Program-made: the position numbers and the translations under genes
Shown: positions 1 through 9,166 of the stretch, one piece after another
How the letters are laid out: the number at the start of each line of letters is the position of its first letter
How positions within the stretch are numbered: the first letter of the stretch is position 1
NCBI RefSeq assembly: GCF_021513255.1
Contig: NZ_CP090977.1
Span: 496,001 to 560,000, forward strand
Length of the DNA stretch: 64,000 nt
Source of the DNA: Planococcus sp. 107-1
Lineage (GTDB): Bacteria; Bacillota; Bacilli; Bacillales_A; Planococcaceae
Reading direction: 5' to 3'
Notes under the pieces: model-generated
Told to the model about the DNA's origin: nothing
Database searches by the model: none
What the model saw: only the letters and a program-made list of their open reading frames with translations

Positions 1-31
1 CGAAAACGATATTTTAGCAATTTTAGGCTAA
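1..31 (+). CDS. groES: GroES co-chaperonin, C-terminal end only
   Basis: The first 31 bases read in frame as the last nine codons of a protein ending Glu-Asn-Asp-Ile-Leu-Ala-Ile-Leu-Gly and then TAA. This is the typical C-terminus of GroES, the heptameric lid of the GroEL chaperonin. It lies 35 bases before groEL in the usual groES-groEL order. Only the tail is in the window, so nothing can be said about its promoter or a CIRCE operator. Confidence 0.75.
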   Translation, partial: ENDILAILG

Positions 32-51
32 TACATTTCAATAGACATTGA

Positions 52-1698
<1,647 letters not shown>

Positions 1699-1702
1699 AA
1701 AG

Positions 1703-1745
1703 AACTCCCGAACCTTGGTAATACAGGGTTTCGGGAGTTTTCTTT
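1703..1745 (+). terminator. Rho-independent terminator downstream of groEL, supplied by the island
   Basis: AACTCCCGAA pairs with TTCGGGAGTT around a 17-base loop, followed by a T-rich run. It begins five bases after the attL core, so it belongs to the inserted element and now ends groEL transcription in place of the original terminator at 17583. Confidence 0.8.
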
Positions 1746-1750
1746 TTGTG

Positions 1751-1773
1751 TTGGGCAATAATTGGGCAATAAT
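1751..1773. repeat. Left arm-type integrase sites (tandem 11-bp repeats)
   Basis: TTGGGCAATAA occurs twice in direct tandem at 1751 and 1762. A matching pair with the same 11-bp period (TTGGGCAACAA, then TCCGGCAACAA) lies at 17423-17444 near attR. Paired direct repeats near both ends of an element are typical of arm sites bound by the N-terminal domain of tyrosine integrases. This role is inferred. Confidence 0.5.
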
Positions 1774-1791
1774 GAATTTCAAAAAAATATT

Positions 1792-2961
1792 TTATTGGAG
1801 TTTTTCGCTCAAAGCAGAGAGGTGACTGCTGAACAATTGTGTTGCCTGGCTCTTGGTATTTTTCGTCATGTGAGTGTAAATATTCATGGTGGTGGTTATA
1901 TCCGTATGGCCAACTCTACGTTGAATCTCTCCGATTGGAACGTTAGCTTCTATTAGAAGAGAGATATTGGTGTGCCGGAAACTATGGGGCGTTATATGCT
2001 TATCTGTTTCCATCATTTTAAGTAAACGTTGTAAGCGGATAGAAACTTTCTTGACTGTCGGTGGGTATCCTTGTTCATCGGCAAAAATGAAGCCATGGTC
2101 TTTATAGATTTTCCGATTTTTCATTTTCACTTCTTTATGCTGCTTAATGTGTTCTTTTAACAAACTGATAACGAATGGATCCAGTTCAAATTTTCTTACA
2201 GAGCCTTTAGTTTTAGGCGTAAGAAGTTTGAACTCTTTTTTATTATTGGTGGGATTGTAATAAGTCTTAGTTACATTCACTTCATTTGTATTCATATCGA
2301 TATCCGATTCTTTCAATGAGATTAATTCGCCGATACGCAATCCGGAATAAGCTAACGTAGTAAACAAAACTAGATCACCTAGTAATCCGTGTTCTTTCGC
2401 TAACAATAGAAACCTCATTAATTCCTCGCGATCTAAGAAACTTTCCATTTCCACAATCTCTTCATTTACTTCATCCTTAACCATTCTCGGTTTTTCGAAA
2501 TGTTCAGTAGGATTGAACTTAATCATTTTCAATTTCATTGCGTGATTGAAGATCATACGGCCAGTGCTATGGATGCTGTCCAGATAGTTTTCGCTGAATT
2601 GAAGGCTTAAATCATCCAGTCTTTGCTGATACATGGCCATTGTGATACTGCTTAAAGGATAATGCTCCCACTCGTCCAAGAGTCGTTTTGCTGCAATACG
2701 GCGAGCCCGGACGCTGCTGATCTTCGCACGCTTTTCATAATGAGAGAGCCATTGAGGGACGAACTCCCCAAATGTGGTCTTTGATTCCTTGACGTATGTT
2801 CCTTGCTTTAATTCCTCTTCAATTCTTCTCGCTTCATTCTTGGCAGCTGTCTTTGTTCTAAACCCAGACTTCCTGATTTTCGTGTATTTCTTCGTTACTG
2901 GATCTTTGCCAGCGCTGATGATGTATTCCCAGGAGCCGTTCTTTTCTCGGAAATGGGCCAT
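1792..2961 (-). CDS. int: Tyrosine recombinase/integrase of the island
   Basis: This 389-residue protein has the three-part plan of the Tn916/phage integrase family: an N-terminal arm-binding domain (about 1-60), a SAM-like core-binding domain (about 65-165) and a C-terminal catalytic domain. Visible catalytic signatures are the Arg in SGLRIGE, the HSFRH box (His-x-x-Arg), the GHTDITTTMNIY segment and its Tyr near residue 362. It should catalyse recombination between attP and the groEL 3' end. The gene runs towards attL. Its ATG directly abuts the stop codon of the upstream repressor gene, so the two are co-transcribed and integrase is under the repressor's own leftward promoter. Confidence 0.95.
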   Translation of the reverse strand: MAHFREKNGSWEYIISAGKDPVTKKYTKIRKSGFRTKTAAKNEARRIEEELKQGTYVKESKTTFGEFVPQWLSHYEKRAKISSVRARRIAAKRLLDEWEHYPLSSITMAMYQQRLDDLSLQFSENYLDSIHSTGRMIFNHAMKLKMIKFNPTEHFEKPRMVKDEVNEEIVEMESFLDREELMRFLLLAKEHGLLGDLVLFTTLAYSGLRIGELISLKESDIDMNTNEVNVTKTYYNPTNNKKEFKLLTPKTKGSVRKFELDPFVISLLKEHIKQHKEVKMKNRKIYKDHGFIFADEQGYPPTVKKVSIRLQRLLKMMETDKHITPHSFRHTNISLLIEANVPIGEIQRRVGHTDITTTMNIYTHMTKNTKSQATQLFSSHLSALSEKLQ

Positions 2962-3585
2962 TTACTCACCTTCTTTATCTAATAATGTATAGCGTTCCAT
3001 AGTAACAGTGCTCATCCCTTCAATTTCATTACCATAAAAGAAATCATGTCCCCAAACCATTAAGAAATCATCTAATAAGTAATACATATAAGATTCAGCG
3101 TGAGGAATTAAATTTAGTTCATATAATTTGTAATCAAAAATAGGTGAAACTCCACTAGTAAAATGAATCATTTCTTTTTTTTCGTCTATTCCATAAATAA
3201 CTTCTACTGGAAAAGTGAAGTCATAAGTATTCCCTTCGTATCTAAGCTTGCATGAAATATTTAATGAAGTTTGGATACTTGAGACGAAGTTATATCCACT
3301 ACCTTCTTCATCTGTTATATAAGTATCTTCTTCCATAGTTACATCCGGATTCTTAGTTAAAACTTCAAATTCAGGATCAATTTCTATATAAGTAAGCAAG
3401 TCCCCCGGCTGACATTTAAGTAATTCACATAGTTCGAGTAATGTTCCGTATTGTATCCCCGAACCGAGATTATTATACAGATTAGATATAGTAGTTCGCG
3501 ATAAAGAAGTTCGATCTTTTACCTTTTGAATATTCAGTCCTCGTTCAGCCATTAAAACCCTCAAATTACAATGAATTAAGCCCAT
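2962..3585 (-). CDS. Master repressor, Cro/CI-type HTH with novel C-terminal domain
   Basis: This 207-residue protein has an N-terminal Cro/C1-type helix-turn-helix (about residues 5-65, with DRTSLSRTTISNLYN as the recognition region). The C-terminal half, about 140 acidic and aromatic-rich residues, is one I do not recognise. I see no Ser/Lys peptidase (S24, LexA-type) signature, so SOS self-cleavage is unlikely. The position, leftward beside int and facing the early operon, is that of Stl-type repressors of PICIs, which helper-phage proteins inactivate. Its start has a GGAGGTG ribosome binding site. The Stl-like role is inferred from position and architecture. Confidence 0.75.
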   Translation of the reverse strand: MGLIHCNLRVLMAERGLNIQKVKDRTSLSRTTISNLYNNLGSGIQYGTLLELCELLKCQPGDLLTYIEIDPEFEVLTKNPDVTMEEDTYITDEEGSGYNFVSSIQTSLNISCKLRYEGNTYDFTFPVEVIYGIDEKKEMIHFTSGVSPIFDYKLYELNLIPHAESYMYYLLDDFLMVWGHDFFYGNEIEGMSTVTMERYTLLDKEGE

Positions 3586-3666
3586 TATGACACCTCCAAG
3601 TGTTTAATAATTTTCTTTAATAGTATCATAACTAATCATTTTAACCAATAGACTAATCAAAATAAC

Positions 3667-3695
3667 TTGACAACCAATCAACAAATCGATATGAT
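3667..3695 (+). promoter_or_regulatory. Rightward early promoter of the island
   Basis: TTGACA at 3667-3672 and TATGAT at 3690-3695 are separated by exactly 17 bp, a near-consensus sigma-A promoter reading into the HTH gene at 3772. Several TAACCAA/TTGGTTA-like words around it are probable repressor sites. Confidence 0.75.
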
Positions 3696-3711
3696 TAGCT
3701 CAAACATCTAA

Positions 3712-3731
3712 ATAACCAGCTTATTGGTTAT
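3712..3731. promoter_or_regulatory. Inverted-repeat operator in the divergent control region
   Basis: ATAACCA and TGGTTAT form perfect 7-bp arms around a 6-bp spacer, just downstream of the early promoter. Related half-sites occur at about 3641 (TTAACCA) and 3743 (ATTGGTTAT). It is a good candidate operator for the 207-residue repressor or the 74-residue HTH protein. Which of the two binds cannot be told from sequence. Confidence 0.6.
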
Positions 3732-3771
3732 AAAAGAGTTTGAATTGGTTATTTTGAAAGGAGGTCTACCA

Positions 3772-3996
3772 ATGATTGTATTAAAAAGTCTTCAAATTTT
3801 TAATCAAAGTGTCTCGAAGAAAGGCTTTACTAAACGGTCTTTTGCCCGACATTGTGGTTTATCAGAATCTACTTATATTCAAATATCAAACGGAAAACAA
3901 TCACCGAGACCAGATACAGCTAAGAAAATTTGTAACGGCTTGGGGCTAGACTTTGACGATATTTTTGATATAAGAGATAAGCCAGATTTTAAATAA
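3772..3996 (+). CDS. Small Cro-like XRE-family regulator
   Basis: The 74-residue product is almost entirely a Cro/C1 helix-turn-helix: KRSFARHCGLSESTYIQISNGKQSPRPDTAKKICNGLGL. An upstream TTG at 3724 is open, but AAAGGAGG seven bases before the ATG at 3772 fixes the start there. It is the first gene of the rightward operon and divergent from the master repressor, the place of the Cro-like (Str-type) regulator that balances the repressor in PICIs and temperate phages. Confidence 0.75.
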   Translation: MIVLKSLQIFNQSVSKKGFTKRSFARHCGLSESTYIQISNGKQSPRPDTAKKICNGLGLDFDDIFDIRDKPDFK

Positions 3997-4012
3997 GGTA
4001 GGTGATGTTTAA

Positions 4013-4318
4013 ATGATTCAAGTTCAAATTGATGAAGCGGAATTGAAAACCATGTATTTGGCCAAACTAGAAGAGAGAATGAAGGAAATTGAAGGAGAGG
4101 TTTTCTTTATGTCTAGCAAGGAGCTTTGTCGTTATGTCGGAATGTCATGGACAAACGTTGTAACTCATTTACTAAGCGATCCGGAGTATCCAGCATGCCG
4201 TCTGGGAAATAAATGGCTATTTCCTCGAAAAGAAGTATCCGAATACATGCAGAAATATTATGAAGCAGTTCGGAATGATACCGGAGACATAAAAACATTT
4301 AAACGGATGGGAAGTTGA
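4013..4318 (+). CDS. DUF771-like DNA-binding protein, candidate excisionase
   Basis: This 101-residue protein has a helical, charged N-terminus and then a winged-helix-like core: a short helix, CRYVGMSWTNVVTHLLSDPEY, and a conserved KWLFPRKEVSEYM end. This resembles the DUF771/MerR-like phage DNA-binding family. In satellites the second rightward gene is often xis. A second protein of the same kind lies at 14511, so one of the two may direct excision and the other act later. The start is supported by a GGTAGGTGATG upstream region. Confidence 0.55.
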   Translation: MIQVQIDEAELKTMYLAKLEERMKEIEGEVFFMSSKELCRYVGMSWTNVVTHLLSDPEYPACRLGNKWLFPRKEVSEYMQKYYEAVRNDTGDIKTFKRMGS

Positions 4319-4321
4319 AGC

Positions 4322-4447
4322 ATGAAACGCTTAAATACTTATTTCTTCGGAAACGAATCAATTAGTTTAGAAGATGCTGCTTATACGTACGGAGTAATCG
4401 GCACAACAGTGGCCATCGCATTATACACAATCTTTTCTATCTATTAA
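4322..4447 (+). CDS. 41-residue single-span membrane peptide
   Basis: A short open frame starts at an ATG three bases after the previous stop and encodes 41 residues. The C-terminal half (YGVIGTTVAIALYTIFSIY) is a hydrophobic span that could cross the membrane. No own strong ribosome binding site is visible, so translational coupling is likely. Function unknown. Tiny genes of this kind are common in early operons of phages and satellites. Confidence 0.45.
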   Translation: MKRLNTYFFGNESISLEDAAYTYGVIGTTVAIALYTIFSIY

Positions 4448-4468
4448 AAAATAAGGGAGCGAATCAAC

Positions 4469-4957
4469 ATGACTAACAAAACGTTGACAGTAAACAAAGC
4501 TACAGAAGCAAACTTGGTATTTGGTCTTGAAATTATGGAAGTGGGGAAAGCATATCACGGCACGTTTGTAGTAACAGGCAAGGAGTATTACGGAGTAGGC
4601 TATCAAGCTAAGACTGAAGAAGGACTGCTTTCAGATTTTGAATACTTCAAATCGGGGTTTATGAAGCTACAGGCATTGTTGGACGAGGGGATACAAAAAA
4701 ATGTTCCGCGTGAAAAATGCATCACATTTAAGGAAGCGCGGATTATGAGCGGGATCCATCCAGCAATTTTGGCTGAACGTCTTGGGATCTCTTTGGATTA
4801 CTTAAAGCGGTTAGAAGAAGGGGAAGCGAAACAAGGATTAACTTGGAACCAGGCATTTACCCTTTACCAGTCAACTTATGTAAAAGACATGAAAATGGAT
4901 TTCATTGAATGGGGAACGAAAGAACAAAAAAAGCCTCTTACTTCTGGCGGGAAGTAA
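4469..4957 (+). CDS. Hypothetical protein with C-terminal HTH-like segment
   Basis: This 162-residue protein has a clear AAGGGAG ribosome binding site. The N-terminal half has no recognised fold. The C-terminal half (about residues 90-135) includes KEARIMSGIHPAILAERLGI and SLDYLKRLEEGEA, which looks like an XRE-type helix-turn-helix. It sits between the DUF771-like gene and the primase, so an early regulatory or replication accessory role is plausible. This is inferred from context only. Confidence 0.6.
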   Translation: MTNKTLTVNKATEANLVFGLEIMEVGKAYHGTFVVTGKEYYGVGYQAKTEEGLLSDFEYFKSGFMKLQALLDEGIQKNVPREKCITFKEARIMSGIHPAILAERLGISLDYLKRLEEGEAKQGLTWNQAFTLYQSTYVKDMKMDFIEWGTKEQKKPLTSGGK

Positions 4958-5043
4958 AGAAGGCATTTGAATAATAATATCATTTATCAGTATAACGGAA
5001 ATTCATTCTAAGTCGCAATAGCAAAGGGCGGTGAAAACTACTA

Positions 5044-7527
5044 ATGACAAAAACTTTCGATGCACCGATTATAACAAATTACCTAGAAAAAGTAAATCGG
5101 CTTTTGCCGAGTGCAAAAGTAATCAAGTTGAAGGGTTACAGCAACAAAAACCCTAAGCACGACTACTCGATGGCTAAGACTCCAGTAGAAGCATGGCAGG
5201 ATGCTGAGCCTATGACGGAAACGCAAATCGATAGATGGATTGCTGGAGGCGGATGGATTGGAGCAACTCTTCCGGAGAATCGCTTCATCATTGATGTGGA
5301 CGATACGGATGATGGCGCATTGCTGAAAGACTTACTGGAAGGTGAAAATGTCAGTCACCACTGTATAAAAACAGTGAGAGGGTGGCAGTTCATTTTCAAA
5401 GCGTCAGAGCAACGCACAGCAGCTATTAAACAGGTTTCAAACCACTGGAGCGCTATAGGTATTCGGATTGATACAAAGCCGCCTGGCAAGGGATACGTTG
5501 TCTTTCCAAGTATGAACACTGCAGGGCGTGAAATAGCATCAGAGAGCTTAAACGAGCTGGCGGAAGTACCGGATTATCTTCATCCAGTCTGGAATGCCAG
5601 TAAAACAAAAGATTATGAATTCCCTCTACCCCTGGATGAAGGAAGTCGCAATAATACGCTTTATGAATTTGCGAGAAGATTACATTCTTGTGGTGTACAT
5701 GATGATTTAGTAAAAAAATCAACACACTTAATTCATGAATACTTCGTTCCGGATAAAAAGGATTTTAACTCCGATGAAGTCGACACTCTTATTAATTCAG
5801 CTTTGAGCTTGGAAGTGGAGAAACGACCTAAACGCGAAACGTTCGAGCTTCACATTAAAGGTGAAGATAGTCAGCAAATTTACATCCCAACTCCTTACTA
5901 TCGAAATTACTCAGAAATGTATAACAAAGAAACTCTGTTTAAAACAGTTATTAAAATCATTAAGGGTGAAGAGACTGAAGTACCAAAAATGGTTTGCCGT
6001 CATTTGCCGGTAGTGACGCGCTCTTATACAAATGTCGAGAAAAGCCAGCTTTATTACGAGGTCCAGTGGACGGATCACAACCGTATTTATAGCGAAACAG
6101 TTCCAGCCGGAAGTTTGGCGACTAAGAAAGATTTACTCAAACTTGCAGATATGTCACTAGGTGTGAACGACTTGAATGCAAAGGATCTCATTGATTACTT
6201 TGATAAGTTTGTTACTCAAAACGAGATTGACCGGCAATATCTTGTTGAAAGATTAGGTCACGTGAAAAACGGCTTTTTTCATCCTCTAATGGCGGATGGA
6301 GTAAAAATCCTGCCTAGCGACATTGGAGAAAAACAAATGCTTGAAGCGTTCGAAGTATCGGGAACTGCAGATGGTTGGATCAATGAAGTATTCGAGAAAA
6401 TCAAAGATCATCCAAAAGCTATCTTGATGGTTTTAGGAGCATTTACTTCTGTGATTTTAAGTGATTTGAAACTTTCTCCTTTCATCATTGATTTGTCAGG
6501 ACCAACTAGTAAGGGGAAAACCACTGTACTGAAAGTATCAGCTAGTGTCTGGGGGAACGGGCACTTAGTAAATGAATGGAACACCACTAAGGTGGCAGTC
6601 GAACGCAAAGCAGCATTTCTTAATAGTTTCCCACTTATGCTGGACGACACAATGAAAGCAGACGAAAAGCAATTGAAAGCTTTTGTTTATAACTTTAGCG
6701 GCGGACGTTCAAAGGGGCGAGGTTCTGTTTCAGGAAGCCAGGAAGAATACTCTTGGAATAACCTACTGTTGTCCACAGGAGAGACCTCATTAACCGATTA
6801 TGCTATGCAAGCAGGCGGAGCAGCGGCACGAGTTCTACCCATTTCAGGATTGCCGTTCGAAGATGTGGAATATGATTTTTTTAATGAATTGTATGAAGCG
6901 ATTGAAGAGAATCATGGAGCTATTGGAATTGAATTTTTGAAGCAATGGAAGGATAAAAAAGCAGTGATGCTTCCACTCTACAAAGAATTTAATGCACAGT
7001 TTCAAAAACATTCCGCTGGAAATGAAGTATTAGGACGAATCGCCAGGCATTATGCAGCGGTAGTCTTCACGGCAAACTTACTGAATGACTTCTTTCAATT
7101 AGAAATCAATTTGAATGAGTTGACTTATCTATTTGATGAAATCGCTAAGGAAAATAAAGCGATTGATAAACCAATGCAATTACTGGAAGCAATCCTATCT
7201 GATTTGGATGCTGATAGAGGTTCAATCCATGGAAAAACTTCGACGCAACGGGATACAAAAGCAGTATTTAAAAACAAGACTTTGTATCTTCTGCCGAATT
7301 ACTTAAAAGGTTTTCTTAAATCAGAGCAAACGAGTATTAGAAATGAATGGCTGAGAAGAGAAATTACAATCGGGCGGAGTGAAAATGGGAAATTTGTCGA
7401 CTATCAGCAGATCAAACAAGGCGGGAATAAATACCGAGGCATCGCAGTGCAGCCCGAGATAGTTGAAAAACTAGGTTTCGATTTTGAAGAAGATATTCAG
7501 CAGTACCAAGGGTACCAAATAGATTGA
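5044..7527 (+). CDS. Primase-helicase replication protein (Prim-Pol-like N-terminus, DUF927/P-loop C-terminus)
   Basis: This 827-residue protein has an N-terminal region (about 10-190) resembling the bifunctional primase/polymerase fold; RFIIDVDDTDD gives the acidic metal-binding residues. A linker follows, then a C-terminal superfamily-3-like ATPase of the DUF927 type. Walker A is GPTSKGKTT near residue 486 and a Walker B-like LMLDD lies near 530. Proteins of this kind are the replication initiators of SaPIs and related islands, where primase and helicase are often separate genes. Here they appear fused. The iteron array at 7503-7797 begins inside the last codons of this gene, as in satellites where Rep binds an origin next to its own gene. 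Confidence 0.85.
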   Translation: MTKTFDAPIITNYLEKVNRLLPSAKVIKLKGYSNKNPKHDYSMAKTPVEAWQDAEPMTETQIDRWIAGGGWIGATLPENRFIIDVDDTDDGALLKDLLEGENVSHHCIKTVRGWQFIFKASEQRTAAIKQVSNHWSAIGIRIDTKPPGKGYVVFPSMNTAGREIASESLNELAEVPDYLHPVWNASKTKDYEFPLPLDEGSRNNTLYEFARRLHSCGVHDDLVKKSTHLIHEYFVPDKKDFNSDEVDTLINSALSLEVEKRPKRETFELHIKGEDSQQIYIPTPYYRNYSEMYNKETLFKTVIKIIKGEETEVPKMVCRHLPVVTRSYTNVEKSQLYYEVQWTDHNRIYSETVPAGSLATKKDLLKLADMSLGVNDLNAKDLIDYFDKFVTQNEIDRQYLVERLGHVKNGFFHPLMADGVKILPSDIGEKQMLEAFEVSGTADGWINEVFEKIKDHPKAILMVLGAFTSVILSDLKLSPFIIDLSGPTSKGKTTVLKVSASVWGNGHLVNEWNTTKVAVERKAAFLNSFPLMLDDTMKADEKQLKAFVYNFSGGRSKGRGSVSGSQEEYSWNNLLLSTGETSLTDYAMQAGGAAARVLPISGLPFEDVEYDFFNELYEAIEENHGAIGIEFLKQWKDKKAVMLPLYKEFNAQFQKHSAGNEVLGRIARHYAAVVFTANLLNDFFQLEINLNELTYLFDEIAKENKAIDKPMQLLEAILSDLDADRGSIHGKTSTQRDTKAVFKNKTLYLLPNYLKGFLKSEQTSIRNEWLRREITIGRSENGKFVDYQQIKQGGNKYRGIAVQPEIVEKLGFDFEEDIQQYQGYQID

Positions 7528-7797
7528 TTTAAATTTCTAATTTGGTACCTCTTAAAATCCAGTTATATCAAGCTTTTAAACATATTAGTACCAAGAGTAC
7601 CAAGAGTACCAAATAAAAATATATATACATGAAAAAATTTAATTCTGCTTTTTATATATGCGCTATATATATTTACTCTGTTTTTTACTTGGTACTTGGT
7701 ACTTTCGGTACTCAACCCTTTGAAAGCTTGATGGACAAGGATTTTAGCGGTACCACGAGAGTACCAAATAGGGTACCAAATGCGAAAAAGGTACCAA
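7503..7797. other. Iteron-type replication origin of the island
   Basis: The 7-bp word GTACCAA recurs in two clusters. The left cluster has forward copies at 7503, 7512, 7588, 7597 and 7606, and an inverted copy at 7542. The right cluster has inverted copies at 7689, 7696 and 7705 (one mismatch), and forward copies at 7750 (one mismatch), 7761, 7773 and 7791. Three left copies have a strict 9-bp period. Between the clusters lies a roughly 76-bp, very AT-rich core (7613-7688). Two iteron sets around an AT-rich melting region directly downstream of rep is the described layout of SaPI origins. The open frame across this stretch is a by-product of the repeats. Confidence 0.8.
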
Positions 7798-7817
7798 ATA
7801 CAAGGAGGATTAAATAA

Positions 7818-7997
7818 ATGAACAACTACCGAATCGAAGTTAAAGCCTGGGTGGGGAGAAACAAAGCGACCGAGGGAACAAATAAATTCATCTCAGAGTG
7901 CAACGATGCCGGCGTAAAAATACTGGATATCACTACGCATGTCACGGAAACAGAAGAATGCATGACCTATATATTTATTTTTAAATTGGAAGCTTAG
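7818..7997 (+). CDS. Small hypothetical island protein (59 residues)
   Basis: The ATG at 7818 is preceded by AAGGAGG and opens a 59-residue frame right after the last iteron. The product is soluble and mixed alpha/beta in appearance, with an N-terminal MNNYRIEVKAWVG strand and a C-terminal beta-rich YIFIFKLEA. I do not recognise a family. It is the first gene after the origin and the start of the next gene cluster. Confidence 0.6.
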   Translation: MNNYRIEVKAWVGRNKATEGTNKFISECNDAGVKILDITTHVTETEECMTYIFIFKLEA

Positions 7998-8009
7998 GAG
8001 AGTGACCAT

Positions 8010-8330
8010 GTGACGGATTCAGCTACATTAAAACGCTGCCATGAAAAAATCTTGAAAACCTTAGCTGAGTTAAACGCGATGGAGTCTCGGTTCAGCGCCT
8101 ACTGCGAATTCTACAAAGTAAGCACTGGTGCAGGATGGGAACGGGCAAAGCTTCGAGAAGTCTATGAGGAAACATTGCAGCCTATTAAAGATATCTATAT
8201 CCTCTATGCGCTTCTGGAAGAGGGAGAACGTAAACAGATGCCAGCCATTGATAAAGAGAATCTGAAAGAACGGAAGCATCAGATTGAAAGACTGTATGGC
8301 CGAACCGCTGCAGTCCGTAAGAAAACATAA
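8010..8330 (+). CDS. Hypothetical helical phage/satellite protein
   Basis: This 106-residue, largely helical protein begins at GTG 8010 with AGGAG nine bases upstream. The overlapping ATG at 8008 is in another frame and hits an immediate stop. No motif is recognised. It is followed 21 bases later by the 8352 gene with the same orientation and similar style, so the two are likely co-expressed. Confidence 0.6.
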   Translation: MTDSATLKRCHEKILKTLAELNAMESRFSAYCEFYKVSTGAGWERAKLREVYEETLQPIKDIYILYALLEEGERKQMPAIDKENLKERKHQIERLYGRTAAVRKKT

Positions 8331-8351
8331 TCTAGAAGCGAGGGGAGAACG

Positions 8352-8774
8352 ATGGACACTGAAACACTGAACATAACAGCCTGGCAACTCAAGCACCTGG
8401 CACAAGCTCTAACACGGGCTAAGCGATTGGAAGCCATGAGGATGGCATTCCATAAAGAACTATATGAATGCATTTCTTTTCCCACAACCAACTTCGACCC
8501 ATTGAATCCGAAAGGGATAAAGACTGCAACAGATGCACAGGCGATCCGGATTATCGAATTGAAGGAACGCTATGACCGAACCATCATGAATGAGTATGGA
8601 CGGCATGTTCAATGGAAACTGCTGCTTGATTGGTTAACGGACCGAGATCAATTGATTATGATTCGCTACTTCCAGAAGAAAAAGTATGTGCGTCCAGAGT
8701 TGATTGCTTCATTGCTTCAACGAATCCATTTAAAGGTGGAGGAAGAGGAAAGCTACATCGAGAAGGCGGGATGA
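8352..8774 (+). CDS. Hypothetical protein, possible late-gene transcription activator (ArpU/RinA-like)
   Basis: This 140-residue helical protein has a good GAGGGGAG ribosome binding site. The C-terminal third (DRDQLIMIRYFQKKKYVRPELIASLL) is reminiscent of the sigma-region-4-like helix-turn-helix found in ArpU/RinA late activators, which lie just before the packaging genes in Firmicutes phages. The position, directly before a cos-like patch and a TerS-like gene, fits that role. The sequence similarity I can judge by eye is weak. Confidence 0.5.
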   Translation: MDTETLNITAWQLKHLAQALTRAKRLEAMRMAFHKELYECISFPTTNFDPLNPKGIKTATDAQAIRIIELKERYDRTIMNEYGRHVQWKLLLDWLTDRDQLIMIRYFQKKKYVRPELIASLLQRIHLKVEEEESYIEKAG

Positions 8775-8985
8775 TTTAGCGAAAGAAGAACATGCGGAAT
8801 ACCGGAGAGTTAAAGCCGAGAAGCGTTTGCCTAAACGAAAGCTATCTGTATTTGAAGATGGCAAATGGATCTTCATCGACCCAGATGAATATAAGATTCA
8901 ACAATGGAAGAAAAGGCAGGACCAAAAGTTTGAAGAGACGCGAAGATACTTCAGAGAAACCTATAACCATCCGGACGCTCTGTAA
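8770..8985 (+). pseudogene. Short charged phage protein lacking a visible start (frameshifted or internally started)
   Basis: The frame from 8770 to the TAA at 8985 encodes about 71 residues with good coding character: KRLPKRKLSVFEDGKWIFID, then a Lys/Arg/Glu-rich helical end. It has no ATG or GTG start in frame. An ATG at 8771 is one frame off and stops after two codons. A lost base there would restore a start overlapping the previous stop. The alternative is initiation at TTG 8827. The other open frame across this stretch (8792-9055) gives a less natural Ser/Arg/Thr-rich product and is probably a shadow. Confidence 0.4.
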
Positions 8986-9049
8986 ATCAATCCGTAAGCA
9001 GCAAACGGTTCAAATAAATTGTTTGGAAATCAGAAACAACGCCCCCGCA

Positions 9050-9150
9050 TCGTAGGTTTACTCATGTGGTTTCAACAGGGAGACCGAGGAGGGGGAAAGC
9101 ACTCTCCAATTTTTCGAAGAATTTCTCGCGTGACCCCTACCCCCCAATAG
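9050..9150. other. Noncoding GC-rich patch, candidate cos (packaging) site
   Basis: Between the charged small protein and the TerS-like gene is about 180 bp without a convincing gene. It contains unusually G- and C-rich runs: GACCGAGGAGGGGG at about 9082, then a T/A-rich stretch, then GCGTGACCCCTACCCCCC at about 9130. In Firmicutes cos phages such a patch just upstream of the small terminase gene holds the cohesive-end site, and some PICIs carry a helper-like cos. The call rests on position and base pattern only. Confidence 0.35.
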
Positions 9151-9166
9151 AAGGAAGGTGATTTGA

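Noticed and set aside
7629-7817. 62-codon frame across the origin
   Set aside because: Its C-terminal RVPN/KVPN repeats are just the translated iterons, and it has no ribosome binding site.
8792-9055. 87-codon frame before the TerS-like gene
   Set aside because: It overlaps a better coding frame (8770-8985) and has unnatural composition.
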